A stretch of 48,519 nt of DNA from Streptomyces tardus (GTDB lineage: Bacteria > Actinomycetota > Actinomycetes > Streptomycetales > Streptomycetaceae), in contig NZ_JAELVF020000001.1 in NCBI RefSeq assembly GCF_018101125.2, forward strand, positions 1,142,257 through 1,190,775, read 5' to 3'. Shown here one piece after another: positions 41,436-48,519 of this stretch. A program made the translations under genes and the position numbers. The notes beneath the pieces were generated by a model. That model did not search any database and was not told where the DNA came from. It saw only the letters and a program-made list of their open reading frames with translations. Positions within the stretch are counted from its first letter, which is position 1. Every line of letters begins with the position of its first letter.

Positions 41436-42364
41436 CGGCTCGCCACCTCCACGGAGAGTAGGTCCCAGGCGAGGAGTCCCGCGCCCAGGCAGCCGGCGGC
41501 GTCGCCCAGTGCGGCCGGCACGATCGAGGGAAGCTGCTGGAAGGTCACCCGCGACTCGACGGCCTCGCGCAGCGGGGCGAACAGCGTCTCGCCCGCCTCC
41601 GCCAGCCCGCCGCCCACGACGATGGTGCGCGGGTCGAGCAGCGTCAGCGCGGTCACCAGGCCGGTGGCCAGCGCGTCCACCGCCTCCGCCCACACCTTCT
41701 CGGCGCGGGGGTCGCCGGCGGCCACCGCCAGCGCGGCGTGCTCGGCGGTGGCGTCCGGCTCGCCGCTCGCCGCTGCCCAGGCGCGGCCGACCGCGGCTGC
41801 GGAGGCGATCGCCTCCAGACAGCCGTACTGGCCGCAGCCGCAGCGCGGCCCGCCGGGACGCACGACCACATGCCCGATCTCGCCGGCGCCGCCGTGCGCA
41901 CCCGGCTCGATCCGGCCGTCGAGGCCGATGGCGCCCGCGATGCCGGTGCCCAGGGGGACGAAGAGGAAGCGGTCCACGCCCTCGCCCGCACCGAGCCGCC
42001 CCTCGGCGAGCCCGCCGGTGCGCACGTCGTGTCCCAGCGCGACGGGTACGCCCAGCCGCTCGCCGAGCAGCGCACGGATCGGCAGATCGCGCCAGCCCAG
42101 GTTGGCGGCGTAGCGCACGACGCCCGCGGCCTCGTCGAGGATGCCCGGTACGGCGACGCCGGCTGCGGCCGGGCTCTCGCCGTACCGCTCGACGCCGGTG
42201 CGGCGGAGCGCGTCCGCGAAGTCGACGACGGCCGAGGCGATCGCCTCGGGTCCCTGCTCGCGCGGGGTCGGACGGCGGTCCTGGAACAGCAGGTCACCGT
42301 CGGCGCGCATCAGCGCGGCCTTCATCCCGGTGCCGCCCACGTCCAGGGCGATGACGTATCTCAC
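41432..42364 (-). CDS. nagK: ROK-family N-acetylglucosamine kinase
   Basis: 310 residues from GTG 42364; a GTG at 42388 is also in frame but lies inside the operator. ROK fold: VIALDVGGTGMKAAL (ATP phosphate loop), AGVAVPGIL, GHDVRTGGLAEGRLGAG, and the ROK zinc signature GPRCGCGQYGCLEA. It phosphorylates GlcNAc to GlcNAc-6-P for NagA. ROK sequence alone does not separate glucose from GlcNAc kinases; the nagA overlap and the dre operator make NagK the better call. Confidence 0.93.
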   Translation of the reverse strand: MRYVIALDVGGTGMKAALMRADGDLLFQDRRPTPREQGPEAIASAVVDFADALRRTGVERYGESPAAAGVAVPGILDEAAGVVRYAANLGWRDLPIRALLGERLGVPVALGHDVRTGGLAEGRLGAGEGVDRFLFVPLGTGIAGAIGLDGRIEPGAHGGAGEIGHVVVRPGGPRCGCGQYGCLEAIASAAAVGRAWAAASGEPDATAEHAALAVAAGDPRAEKVWAEAVDALATGLVTALTLLDPRTIVVGGGLAEAGETLFAPLREAVESRVTFQQLPSIVPAALGDAAGCLGAGLLAWDLLSVEVASR

Positions 42365-42386
42365 CGGGGTAGTCTCACCCAGACCC

Positions 42387-42402
42387 ACAGGTCTAGTCCA
42401 CT
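42387..42402. promoter_or_regulatory. dre operator (DasR) of nagKA
   Basis: ACAGGTCTAGTCCACT, 13 of 16 matches to ACTGGTCTAGACCAGT. It lies in the 83-base gap between arfB and nagK. DasR is released by GlcN-6-P, the product of NagA, giving feed-forward induction. Confidence 0.8.
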
Positions 42403-42447
42403 ATGCGATTCCCGGCGAAAGCGGCGCCCACCCGCCCCAGAACCGGA

Positions 42448-42876
42448 CTACCCCCAGTCGCGACCGGACCGGCCGCGCTTGATGTCGGCCCGGCGCTTCT
42501 TGTTCCGCAGGCGGCGCTCCACGAGCCCGCGCGGGGTCTTCCGCGCTCTGCGCTGCGGCGGCGGAGGCGCCGTGGCCTCCGCGAGCAGCGCGGCCATCCG
42601 TACGCACGCCGCCTCCCGGTTGCGCCACTGCGAACGGTGCTCCCCGGACCGCACCGACAGCACACCGCCGGTCAGCCGGCCGGACAGCCGCTCCAGCGCG
42701 CGCTCCTTCCACACCTGCGGCAGTGCCTCGGTGCTCGCGAGGTCGAAGAGCACCTCGGCGCGGCTGTCGGAGGTGTTGACGTGCTGGCCGCCCGGCCCGG
42801 AGGATCTGCTGAAACGCCAGGAGAGCTCGGACTCGGGAAGCGCGACGGAGCCACGGATGAAGTAGGGACCGGACAT
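42448..42876 (-). CDS. arfB: ArfB peptidyl-tRNA hydrolase (ribosome rescue)
   Basis: 142 residues. Release-factor-like domain with the catalytic GGQ at 29-31 in [11 protein letters not shown], followed by the small domain and a very basic C-terminal tail ([15 protein letters not shown]) that inserts into the empty mRNA channel of a stalled ribosome. It hydrolyses peptidyl-tRNA on non-stop ribosomes. The tail is complete. It lies upstream of nagK on the same strand, but a dre operator separates them. AATCAT lies six bases before the ATG, so it may be leaderless. Confidence 0.95.
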   Translation of the reverse strand: MSGPYFIRGSVALPESELSWRFSRSSGPGGQHVNTSDSRAEVLFDLASTEALPQVWKERALERLSGRLTGGVLSVRSGEHRSQWRNREAACVRMAALLAEATAPPPPQRRARKTPRGLVERRLRNKKRRADIKRGRSGRDWG

Positions 42877-43076
42877 GTGTCCATGATTGCGCCCGCAACG
42901 CGACCGCGCATCCCCTTAACCGAGAGCGGACTCCGGCCAAGTCTCCGGGTTTTTCGCCGACTTCTTGGGCAAAGACAGGAACCAGCGCATACGGCACAGG
43001 CGTTGGGCACAGTGAATGTACCGTCGTCGGCAGCACGGACGCCGATGCACGGATCGACAAGAGAGGGACTTTTCCC

Positions 43077-43652
43077 ATGGCTGTGAGCCTGTCCAAGGGC
43101 GGCAACGTATCGCTCACCAAGGAGGCCCCCGGCCTCACCGCGGTCACCGTCGGCCTGGGCTGGGACGTCCGGACGACGACCGGCACTGACTTCGACCTCG
43201 ACGCCAGCGCCATCGCTGTCAACGCGGCCGGCAAGGTCTTCTCCGACCAGCACTTCATCTTCTTCAACAACAAGGTCTCGCCGGAGCAGGCGATCACCCA
43301 CACCGGTGACAACGTCACGGGCGAGGGCGACGGCGACGACGAGCAGATCAAGATTGACCTCGCGCTGCTGCCGGCCGAGGTCGACAAGATCGTCTTCCCG
43401 GTCTCCATCTACGAGGCCGAGTCCCGCAGCCAGAACTTCGGCCAGGTGCGCAACGCCTACATCCGCGTGCTCAACCAGGCCGGCGAGGCGGAGATCGCCC
43501 GTTACGACCTGAGCGAGGACGCCGCCACCGAGACCGCCATGGTCTTCGGCGAGATGTACCGCAACGGCGCCGAGTGGAAGTTCCGCGCCATCGGCCAGGG
43601 CTACGCCTCCGGCCTCGTGGGCATCGCCCAGGACTTCGGCGTCAACGTCTGA
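43077..43652 (+). CDS. TerD-family calcium-binding stress protein
   Basis: 191 residues, complete TerD domain ([86 protein letters not shown]). Acidic loops ([19 protein letters not shown]) form calcium sites in the family. TerD paralogues are numerous in Streptomyces and affect tellurite resistance, stress and differentiation; the molecular role is not settled. GAGAGGGA precedes the ATG. It diverges from arfB and is followed by a terminator. Confidence 0.96.
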   Translation: MAVSLSKGGNVSLTKEAPGLTAVTVGLGWDVRTTTGTDFDLDASAIAVNAAGKVFSDQHFIFFNNKVSPEQAITHTGDNVTGEGDGDDEQIKIDLALLPAEVDKIVFPVSIYEAESRSQNFGQVRNAYIRVLNQAGEAEIARYDLSEDAATETAMVFGEMYRNGAEWKFRAIGQGYASGLVGIAQDFGVNV

Positions 43653-43681
43653 GTCACGCCTCGCGCCGGCGTACGGCGCTG

Positions 43682-43715
43682 AGAGGGGGTTCCGGCTGCT
43701 GCCGGGGCCCCCTCT
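43682..43715 (+). terminator. Terminator of the terD-like gene
   Basis: Arms AGAGGGGG (43682-43689) and CCCCCTCT (43708-43715), inner CCGG/CCGG stem, 30 bases after the stop. Confidence 0.75.
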
Positions 43716-43842
43716 GCCGTTCCGGCAGCGGCACGGAACAGTCCGCTTGCGCGGACCGGTCGCGGCGAGCGGAGTCGGGTGCGCGGACCGGGCACGCCGG
43801 GCGGAGCCGGGGCGCCGTCACCGGGTGCGTACGATCGGGCCG

Positions 43843-44340
43843 GTGATCGACCTCGGCTACTCCCTCTCCCGCCGCTACCCGGACCCGCCACAGACCGACT
43901 ACCGGCAGGCGGACGTACGGACGCTGCGGTACGACCTCTTCTGCGGCGACGTCTATCTGGCCGACGTGTCCACCGACCGCGAACTGTCCACCTCCTGGGG
44001 CTGGGTGCCCGTGCTGGACTTCGCCTGGGCGCTGTGCGACGTCGTCGAGCAGCTGGACCGCGACCCGCTCGGCAGCAGAGCCGCCACCACGCAGACCGCG
44101 GAGCTGGATCTCACCGAGTCCGCCGAACGCGTCCACTTCCGGCGGCGCTTCGGCTGGGTGGAGGTCGGCGCGGACTGGCAGCCGCGCGAGGAACCACCGC
44201 TGAACCTGAACCACACCGCTCTGCGGCGCGAGGCCAGGGACTTTCTGCACGATCTGGTCGCCGATCTCACCGATCTGCACGAAGGCCTGGGCGACAACCC
44301 CGCGATCTGGGACCTGCTCGGACGCTTCCCGAGGGTCTAG
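43843..44340 (+). CDS. Conserved hypothetical protein
   Basis: 165 residues from GTG 43843. Acid-rich, soluble, no signal peptide. Distinct segments: YSLSRRYPDPPQTDYRQADV, YDLFCGDVYLADVSTDRELS, WGWVPVLDFAWALCDVVEQL, then a helical C-terminus REARDFLHDLVADLTDLHEG. No family recognised; the style (two beta-rich blocks, then a helix) resembles immunity-type or DUF proteins of Streptomyces. TACGAT ends seven bases before GTG, so the mRNA is probably leaderless. It converges on the pentapeptide-repeat gene. Confidence 0.75.
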   Translation: MIDLGYSLSRRYPDPPQTDYRQADVRTLRYDLFCGDVYLADVSTDRELSTSWGWVPVLDFAWALCDVVEQLDRDPLGSRAATTQTAELDLTESAERVHFRRRFGWVEVGADWQPREEPPLNLNHTALRREARDFLHDLVADLTDLHEGLGDNPAIWDLLGRFPRV

Positions 44341-44507
44341 GCCCCTTCCTCGGCGGCGCCGCGTGCCGGGGCGGGGCGGCGGCCGGGCGCATCGCCTGCG
44401 CGGGCCAGTGGCGGCCGGGCGGACCGGTGGCCGAACGGATCCGTGGCCGGGCGCATCGGTGCCGGGCCGATCGGGCTGCCGCGGCGGACGGCTCACTGCA
44501 CGTCGGG

Positions 44508-45173
44508 CTACCGGGGCGCGACGACCAGCCCGAGCCGGGCGGCCAACGCCGGCGCCAGGTCCAGCAGTTGGCCGGGGGTGACGACGGCGCCCGCGAGGCG
44601 GTCGAAGCCGTCGGAGATGTCCAGCCGGGCCGCTCCCCGGAAGTCGACGTCCCGCAGCGTCGCCTGCGCGAGGTTGGCCTGCCGCAGGTCGCAGTCGTGG
44701 AAGCTGACCCGCCGGAGCTCCGCGCCCGCGAGGTCGGGCTCGACGAGCACGCACCCCTCGAAGGAGACGTCCCGCAGCCTGGCCCGGCGCAGGTTGAGGT
44801 AGTCGAACTTGCCACCCACGAAGCGCACCCGCTCCAGCACCGCCCCGTGCAGCTGGACGCCGCCGAACCGCGCCTCGGCGAGCTCCACGTCCCGCAAATG
44901 CGCCCCCGCGAGCTGAACACCCACCCCGCGCACTCTCTCCAGTGCGCAGGAGAGGAACCGGGCGTTCTTCAACACGGCCTCGTCCAGGCCCACTTCGCGC
45001 AGAGCGCACTCCAGGAACCGGGCGCCTCGCCCGTCCTCCCCGGCGAGATCGACACCGGCGAACTCCAGGGTGTCGTAGTCGCCCTCCGGCTCCAGGCCGC
45101 CTCCGGAGAACTCCTCCAACGCGGGCAGCACGGCGTCGGGCGAGAGCGGCGGCTTGCAGATCGTCGCGGTCAT
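44508..45173 (-). CDS. Pentapeptide-repeat protein
   Basis: 221 residues from ATG 45173. From about residue 35 to 180 it is a run of A(D/N)LXX-type pentapeptides (for example LREVGLDEAVLKNARF, AHLRDVELAEARFGG, LRQANLAQATLRDVDF) expected to fold as a right-handed quadrilateral beta-helix. The C-terminal 40 residues are a hydrophobic cap (TPGQLLDLAPALAARLGLVV). Some such proteins mimic DNA and protect gyrase (MfpA/Qnr); here the family alone is certain. It diverges from the quinone oxidoreductase. Confidence 0.92.
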   Translation of the reverse strand: MTATICKPPLSPDAVLPALEEFSGGGLEPEGDYDTLEFAGVDLAGEDGRGARFLECALREVGLDEAVLKNARFLSCALERVRGVGVQLAGAHLRDVELAEARFGGVQLHGAVLERVRFVGGKFDYLNLRRARLRDVSFEGCVLVEPDLAGAELRRVSFHDCDLRQANLAQATLRDVDFRGAARLDISDGFDRLAGAVVTPGQLLDLAPALAARLGLVVAPR

Positions 45174-45268
45174 CCCGACATGGTGCACCCCGCCACTGAC
45201 AACCGGTCCCGGGCCGAACTCCGGGTCGGCGGCTGCGCGATCAAGCGGTGGACACCCGCACCCGCACC

Positions 45269-45299
45269 TTGACTTGAACTTCACTTCAACTTGCAGGCT
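45269..45299 (+). promoter_or_regulatory. Possible MerR-type promoter of the quinone oxidoreductase
   Basis: TTGACT (45269-45274), a 19-base spacer containing the dyad TTGAA-N6-TTCAA (45274-45289), and CAGGCT (45294-45299) at the -10 position. The overlong spacer with dyad is typical of promoters activated by MerR/SoxR-type proteins. Confidence 0.45.
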
Positions 45300-45378
45300 G
45301 GGATCTCGGGCGGAGCCACCGGCCGCACCCCACGCCACGACCGCACGATCCGCCGAACCGCGCGACAAGGAGCCCGAG

Positions 45379-46494
45379 ATGAGCCACGACAGCCCGGCCG
45401 GCGACACCGCCCGCCACACTCACCGCGGCGATCCAGCCGACGGCCCCCGCACCAGCGGTACGACCCCCTCCCCGGCGACGATGCGGGCCGTACGGCTGCA
45501 CGAGTTCGGCCCTCCGGAGAACCTGCGCGTCGAGCGGCTGCCCGCCCCGGTGCCGTCCGCGGGACAGGTACGGATCGCGGTCACCGTCGCCGGTGTGCAC
45601 CTCGTCGACACCGCCCTGCGCGAGGGGCTGCGCCTCGGCCCCGCTCCCAGGCCCGCGGCGCTCCCCGCGATCCCGGGACGGGAGGTGGCCGGCACAGTGG
45701 AGTCGGTCGGCGACGGGGTCGACCCCTCCTGGCTGGGCCGCCGCGTCGCCGCCCATCTGGGCATGGTGCCAGGGGGCGGTTACGCCGAGCTCGCGGTCAC
45801 CGGCGCGGAGCGGCTGCACGCGCTCCCCGACCGCGTCCCGGAGGAGCACGCCCTGGCAATGGTCGGCACCGGGCGTACGGCGATGGGCATCGCCCAGTTC
45901 ACGGAGCTCGGCTCCGCCGACACCGTGATCGTGCTGGCCGCAGCAGGCGGAATCGGCTCGCTGCTGGTGCAGTACGCGAAGCGCCGGGGCGCGTACGTCG
46001 TCGGGGTCGCGGGCGGCCCGGCGAAGGTCGAGGCCGTACGCGGTCTGGGTGCGGACCTCGCCGTGGACTACACCGCGCCGCGCTGGGAGGCGCAGGTCAC
46101 CGGGGAGCTGGGCAGCCGGCCGGCCACCCATCTGCTGGAAGGGGTGGGAGGCGCCCTCGCGCGCACGGCCGTCGATCTGCTGGACGTCGGCGGCAGCCAC
46201 CTCGGCTACGGCTACGCCTCGACCGGATTCGACCCGATCGGCCGGGTCAGCCTCTCCGAAGCAGAGGTGGCGGGCCGAGGGATCACCTCGCAGTCCGTGC
46301 TCGGGGAGCCGATGTTCGCGCGGATCGGGGGCATCGAGAACCTGCGGGTGCTGGAGGACCGGGCGATGCGGCTGCTGGAGGAGGGCACGTTCACCCCGCT
46401 GATCCATCACTTCCCCCTCGCCGGGGCGGCCCGGGCCCATCGGGCGCTCCAGTCCCGCGGCACCCTGGGCAAGGTGGTGCTGGCGACCCGCTGA
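45379..46494 (+). CDS. NADPH:quinone oxidoreductase-like MDR protein
   Basis: 371 residues from ATG 45379, with a perfect AAGGAG six bases upstream. The first 35 residues are a polar tail. GroES-like domain then MRAVRLHEFGPPENLRVERL, IPGREVAGTVESVGDGV; Rossmann domain with VLAAAGGIGSLLVQYAKRRGAYVVGVAG (NADPH), and closing HHFPLAGAARAHRALQSRGTLGKVVL. No structural zinc Cys cluster is seen, as in quinone reductase (Qor) relatives. It is likely to reduce quinones or enones. The promoter suggests control by a redox or drug-sensing MerR protein, but none is encoded nearby except the distant one at 21312. Confidence 0.9.
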   Translation: MSHDSPAGDTARHTHRGDPADGPRTSGTTPSPATMRAVRLHEFGPPENLRVERLPAPVPSAGQVRIAVTVAGVHLVDTALREGLRLGPAPRPAALPAIPGREVAGTVESVGDGVDPSWLGRRVAAHLGMVPGGGYAELAVTGAERLHALPDRVPEEHALAMVGTGRTAMGIAQFTELGSADTVIVLAAAGGIGSLLVQYAKRRGAYVVGVAGGPAKVEAVRGLGADLAVDYTAPRWEAQVTGELGSRPATHLLEGVGGALARTAVDLLDVGGSHLGYGYASTGFDPIGRVSLSEAEVAGRGITSQSVLGEPMFARIGGIENLRVLEDRAMRLLEEGTFTPLIHHFPLAGAARAHRALQSRGTLGKVVLATR

Positions 46495-46566
46495 GTCCCG
46501 GCTGCCGGCCGTCGCCCGGCTCCACCCGTCAGGGTCCGCGCGGGGGCGCCCGCCGCGCCGCGGGCC

Positions 46567-46572
46567 TAGCGT
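46567..46572 (+). promoter_or_regulatory. -10 element for the MltG-like gene (leaderless)
   Basis: TAGCGT ends seven bases before ATG 46580. No Shine-Dalgarno is present. Confidence 0.4.
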
Positions 46573-46579
46573 GCTCGGC

Positions 46580-47386
46580 ATGGGCAAGAGAGGGCTGATC
46601 CGGGCGGCGCTGCTGTGTGTGCTGATCCTGCTCGCCGTACTGATCGTGACGCAGCTGGTCACCCGGGACCGCGATCCGGCTCCGCGCGAGGAGCGTCTGA
46701 CCGTTCCCGAGGGCTGGCGCGCGAGCCAGGTCTACGCGGCCGGCGACAAGGCGCTCGGCCTGGACCGGGGCAGCACCGAGCGGGCCGCCCGGAAGTCGAA
46801 GCTGAAGCTGCCCGCCGAGGCGGACGGCAATCCGGAGGGGTACCTCTTCCCGGCCACCTATCCCGTCACCGAGGACAGCGGCGTCCGCTCGCTGCTGTCC
46901 TTCATGGTCAACACCGCGAACAGCACCTTCGCGGAGACGGGACTGAGCGAGGCGGCCGAGCGCTCGGGGCTGAGCGTCTACGAGACGGTCGCGCTCGCCA
47001 GCATCGTCCAGGCCGAGGCGGACACCCCCGAGGACATGGGCAGGGTCGCCAGGGTCGTGCACAACAGGCTCGAACAGGACATGGCGCTCCAGATGGACTC
47101 CACCCTCAACTACGCGCTCAAACGCAGCAGTCTGGACACGAGCCACGGCGACACCCGTATCGACAGCCCGTACAACACCTACCAGCGGCGCGGGCTGCCT
47201 CCGACGCCCATCGGCAACCCCGGCCCCGACGCGCTGCGGGCGGTCGCGAGGCCGCCCGAGGGCGACTGGCTGTACTTCGTCACCGTCCGTCCCGGCGACA
47301 CGCGCTTCACCTCCGACCACGCCGAACACGAGCGCAACGTCGAGGAGTTCAACCGGGTACAGCGGGAGGACGGCTCCGGCTCCTGA
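46580..47386 (+). CDS. Short MltG/YceG-like endolytic transglycosylase
   Basis: 268 residues from ATG 46580. One N-terminal membrane helix (6-27, AALLCVLILLAVLIVTQLV), then the YceG/MltG fold: NPEGYLFPATYPV, VALASIVQAEADTPEDMGRVARVVHNRL, LQMDSTLNYAL, DSPYNTYQRRGLPPTPIGNPG, FVTVRPGDTRFTSDHAEHERNV. MltG cleaves nascent glycan strands at the membrane and sets their length. The LysM-like part is nearly absent, so this is a truncated paralogue of the main Streptomyces MltG. In SIVQAEA the second Glu of the E. coli SIIEKE motif is kept and the first is Gln. It is immediately followed by a kinase gene on the same strand. Confidence 0.88.
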   Translation: MGKRGLIRAALLCVLILLAVLIVTQLVTRDRDPAPREERLTVPEGWRASQVYAAGDKALGLDRGSTERAARKSKLKLPAEADGNPEGYLFPATYPVTEDSGVRSLLSFMVNTANSTFAETGLSEAAERSGLSVYETVALASIVQAEADTPEDMGRVARVVHNRLEQDMALQMDSTLNYALKRSSLDTSHGDTRIDSPYNTYQRRGLPPTPIGNPGPDALRAVARPPEGDWLYFVTVRPGDTRFTSDHAEHERNVEEFNRVQREDGSGS

Positions 47387-47490
47387 CCCTGCGCGGGTCG
47401 AACGCCCTTCGGCATGCGGCGGGTTGAGGCCCGCGGCGGGATCGCGCGCACCTTCCCGGCACAGCGGCGCGCCGGTGCGCCCGCCGGGAC

Positions 47491-47496
47491 TATTCT
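47491..47496 (+). promoter_or_regulatory. Possible -10 element of the kinase gene
   Basis: TATTCT, about 47 bases before the kinase ATG; the AT content stands out from the flanks. Confidence 0.35.
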
Positions 47497-47543
47497 CGGA
47501 ACACGGCTGCGGGACGCGGCCGTTACGGGGGCGGGGGCGAACA

Positions 47544-48519
47544 ATGGAGAAGCTGGGACCGGGCGATCCTCAACGCATCGGCGGATACCACCTGTTGGGC
47601 CGACTCGGGGCCGGCGGCATGGGCGAGGTCTATCTGGCGCGTTCCGCGCGCGGGCGCACCGTCGCCGTGAAGCTGGTGCGTCCCGAGCTGGCCGAGCTGG
47701 ACGAGTTCCGCCGCCGCTTCCGCCAGGAGGTACGGGCCGCGCAGCAGGTGGGCGGCGGCTGGACGGCTCCGGTCCTCGACGCGGACACCGAGGCGGCCGT
47801 CCCCTGGCTCGCCACCGGGTACGTCGCCGGCCCCTCGCTGCACCGGGTCGTCACCCGTGGCCACGGACCGCTGCCGGAGCACTCGGTACGGGTGCTGGCC
47901 GCCGGTCTGGCACACGCGCTGCGGGACATCCACGCCGCCGGGCTCATCCACCGCGATCTGAAGCCCTCCAACGTGCTGCTCACCGTCGACGGACCACGGG
48001 TCATCGACTTCGGCATCGCCCGCGCGCTGGAGAACGTCACCGACGGCGGGCTGACCTCGACCGGCGCGGTCATCGGCTCACCTGGATTCATGTCGCCCGA
48101 GCAGGTGCGCGGCGAGCGGCTGACGTCCGCCTGCGACGTCTTCTCGCTGGGATCGGTGCTCGCCTTCGCCGCCACCGGGCAGCTGCCCTTCGGCAGCCCG
48201 GCCGGCGGCCAGCACGCATTGATGTTCCGGATCGCGGAGGAGGAGCCCGACCTCGGCGAACTGCCCGCGTCACTGGCCGGGTTGGTCACCGATTGCCTGC
48301 GCAAGGACCCCACGGAACGGCCGACCCTCGCCGCGATCCTGGAGCGTACGGACGCCTCGGCGGCGATCCGGGCGGGACGGGTCGCCGACGCCTGGCTGCC
48401 TGGCGCGCTGACCGCTGAACTGGCCCGCCACGCCGTGGAGTTGCTCAACCACGAGCACGCCGACGATCCCGACACGGCCCCGGTCGTCGCGCCACCCGGC
48501 TCCGCGCCCCCTGCCGACA
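47544..48519 (+). CDS. Ser/Thr protein kinase (Hanks type), cut by the window edge
   Basis: The reading frame starts at ATG 47544 and is open to the end, giving 325 residues so far. All kinase subdomains are present: Gly-rich loop LGRLGAGGMGEVYLA, ATP lysine K43 in VAVKLV, catalytic loop IHRDLKPSN (R137, D138, K140), DFG at 155-157, and SPEQVRG with the activation loop before it. After about residue 265 it passes into a juxtamembrane region rich in Ala/Pro; a membrane helix and an extracellular sensor probably lie beyond the edge. It lies 157 bases behind the MltG-like gene, so a link to wall synthesis is plausible, as with PknB-type kinases, but not shown. Confidence 0.93.
   Translation, partial: MEKLGPGDPQRIGGYHLLGRLGAGGMGEVYLARSARGRTVAVKLVRPELAELDEFRRRFRQEVRAAQQVGGGWTAPVLDADTEAAVPWLATGYVAGPSLHRVVTRGHGPLPEHSVRVLAAGLAHALRDIHAAGLIHRDLKPSNVLLTVDGPRVIDFGIARALENVTDGGLTSTGAVIGSPGFMSPEQVRGERLTSACDVFSLGSVLAFAATGQLPFGSPAGGQHALMFRIAEEEPDLGELPASLAGLVTDCLRKDPTERPTLAAILERTDASAAIRAGRVADAWLPGALTAELARHAVELLNHEHADDPDTAPVVAPPGSAPPAD

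Overview
The window is chromosomal DNA of a Streptomyces or a very close relative. The evidence is very high G+C with strong third-position GC, GTG and TTG starts, actinobacterial families throughout (bacterial XPB, class II HelD, GGM-tailed GroEL2, DUF3263, GpgS), and a gene order that matches what I remember of the S. coelicolor chromosome around cdgB, nagKA, groEL2 and murQ. That match is recalled, not checked. There is no phage, transposase, CRISPR array, tRNA, rRNA or biosynthetic gene cluster. Most of it is core chromosome, with one striking local rearrangement.

Layout. 331-8244: a membrane protein diverges from a WYL-tailed XPB partner protein and XPB, which converge on a HelD-type RNA polymerase helicase. 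8786-14788: a small hypothetical, cutC, an HD-domain protein, a mycothiol-dependent-type (DinB/MDMPI) protein, an MFS exporter, and a coupled pair (zinc-knuckle-like protein plus DUF4031). 14890-18477: an RpiR regulator, then murQ, whose 3' end is fused to a zero-loop inverted duplication that continues as a direct duplication of a small opposite-strand gene. 18093-20943: two tandem paralogous secreted lipases with the same promoter/operator layout. 21312-24850: a MerR regulator, an XRE-cupin regulator divergent from a His-rich methyltransferase, and an O-acetyltransferase. 25077-30323: a 41-residue membrane peptide, groEL2 with two CIRCE elements, a cold-shock gene, and a ThiS/MoaD-like carrier overlapping thrC. 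30324-34943: gpgS, otsA, otsB and a DUF3263 protein. 34953-42876: a sugar-binding lipoprotein, a flavin reductase, the diguanylate cyclase cdgB, a membrane-anchored CBM protein, nagA-nagK and arfB. 43077-48519: a TerD protein, a hypothetical, a pentapeptide-repeat protein, a quinone oxidoreductase, a short MltG-like transglycosylase and a Ser/Thr kinase cut by the window edge.

How the genes fit together. Several act on amino sugars and peptidoglycan: MurQ turns MurNAc-6-P into GlcNAc-6-P, NagK phosphorylates GlcNAc, NagA deacetylates GlcNAc-6-P, and an MltG-like enzyme cuts glycan strands. A DasR-type (dre) operator sits before nagKA. Two further dre-like sites lie over the cutC start codon and upstream of the cold-shock gene. 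A second theme is glucosyl compatible solutes (GpgS, OtsA, OtsB). A third is transcription and repair helicases (XPB and its partner, HelD).

The most unusual feature is the murQ 3' region. About 159 bp is present three times, twice direct (240 bp apart) and once inverted with no loop, hinged on a natural 10-bp palindrome. murQ has lost its stop codon and reads on for almost 400 codons. This is either a recent fold-back replication event or a sequencing/assembly artefact, and it should be verified first.
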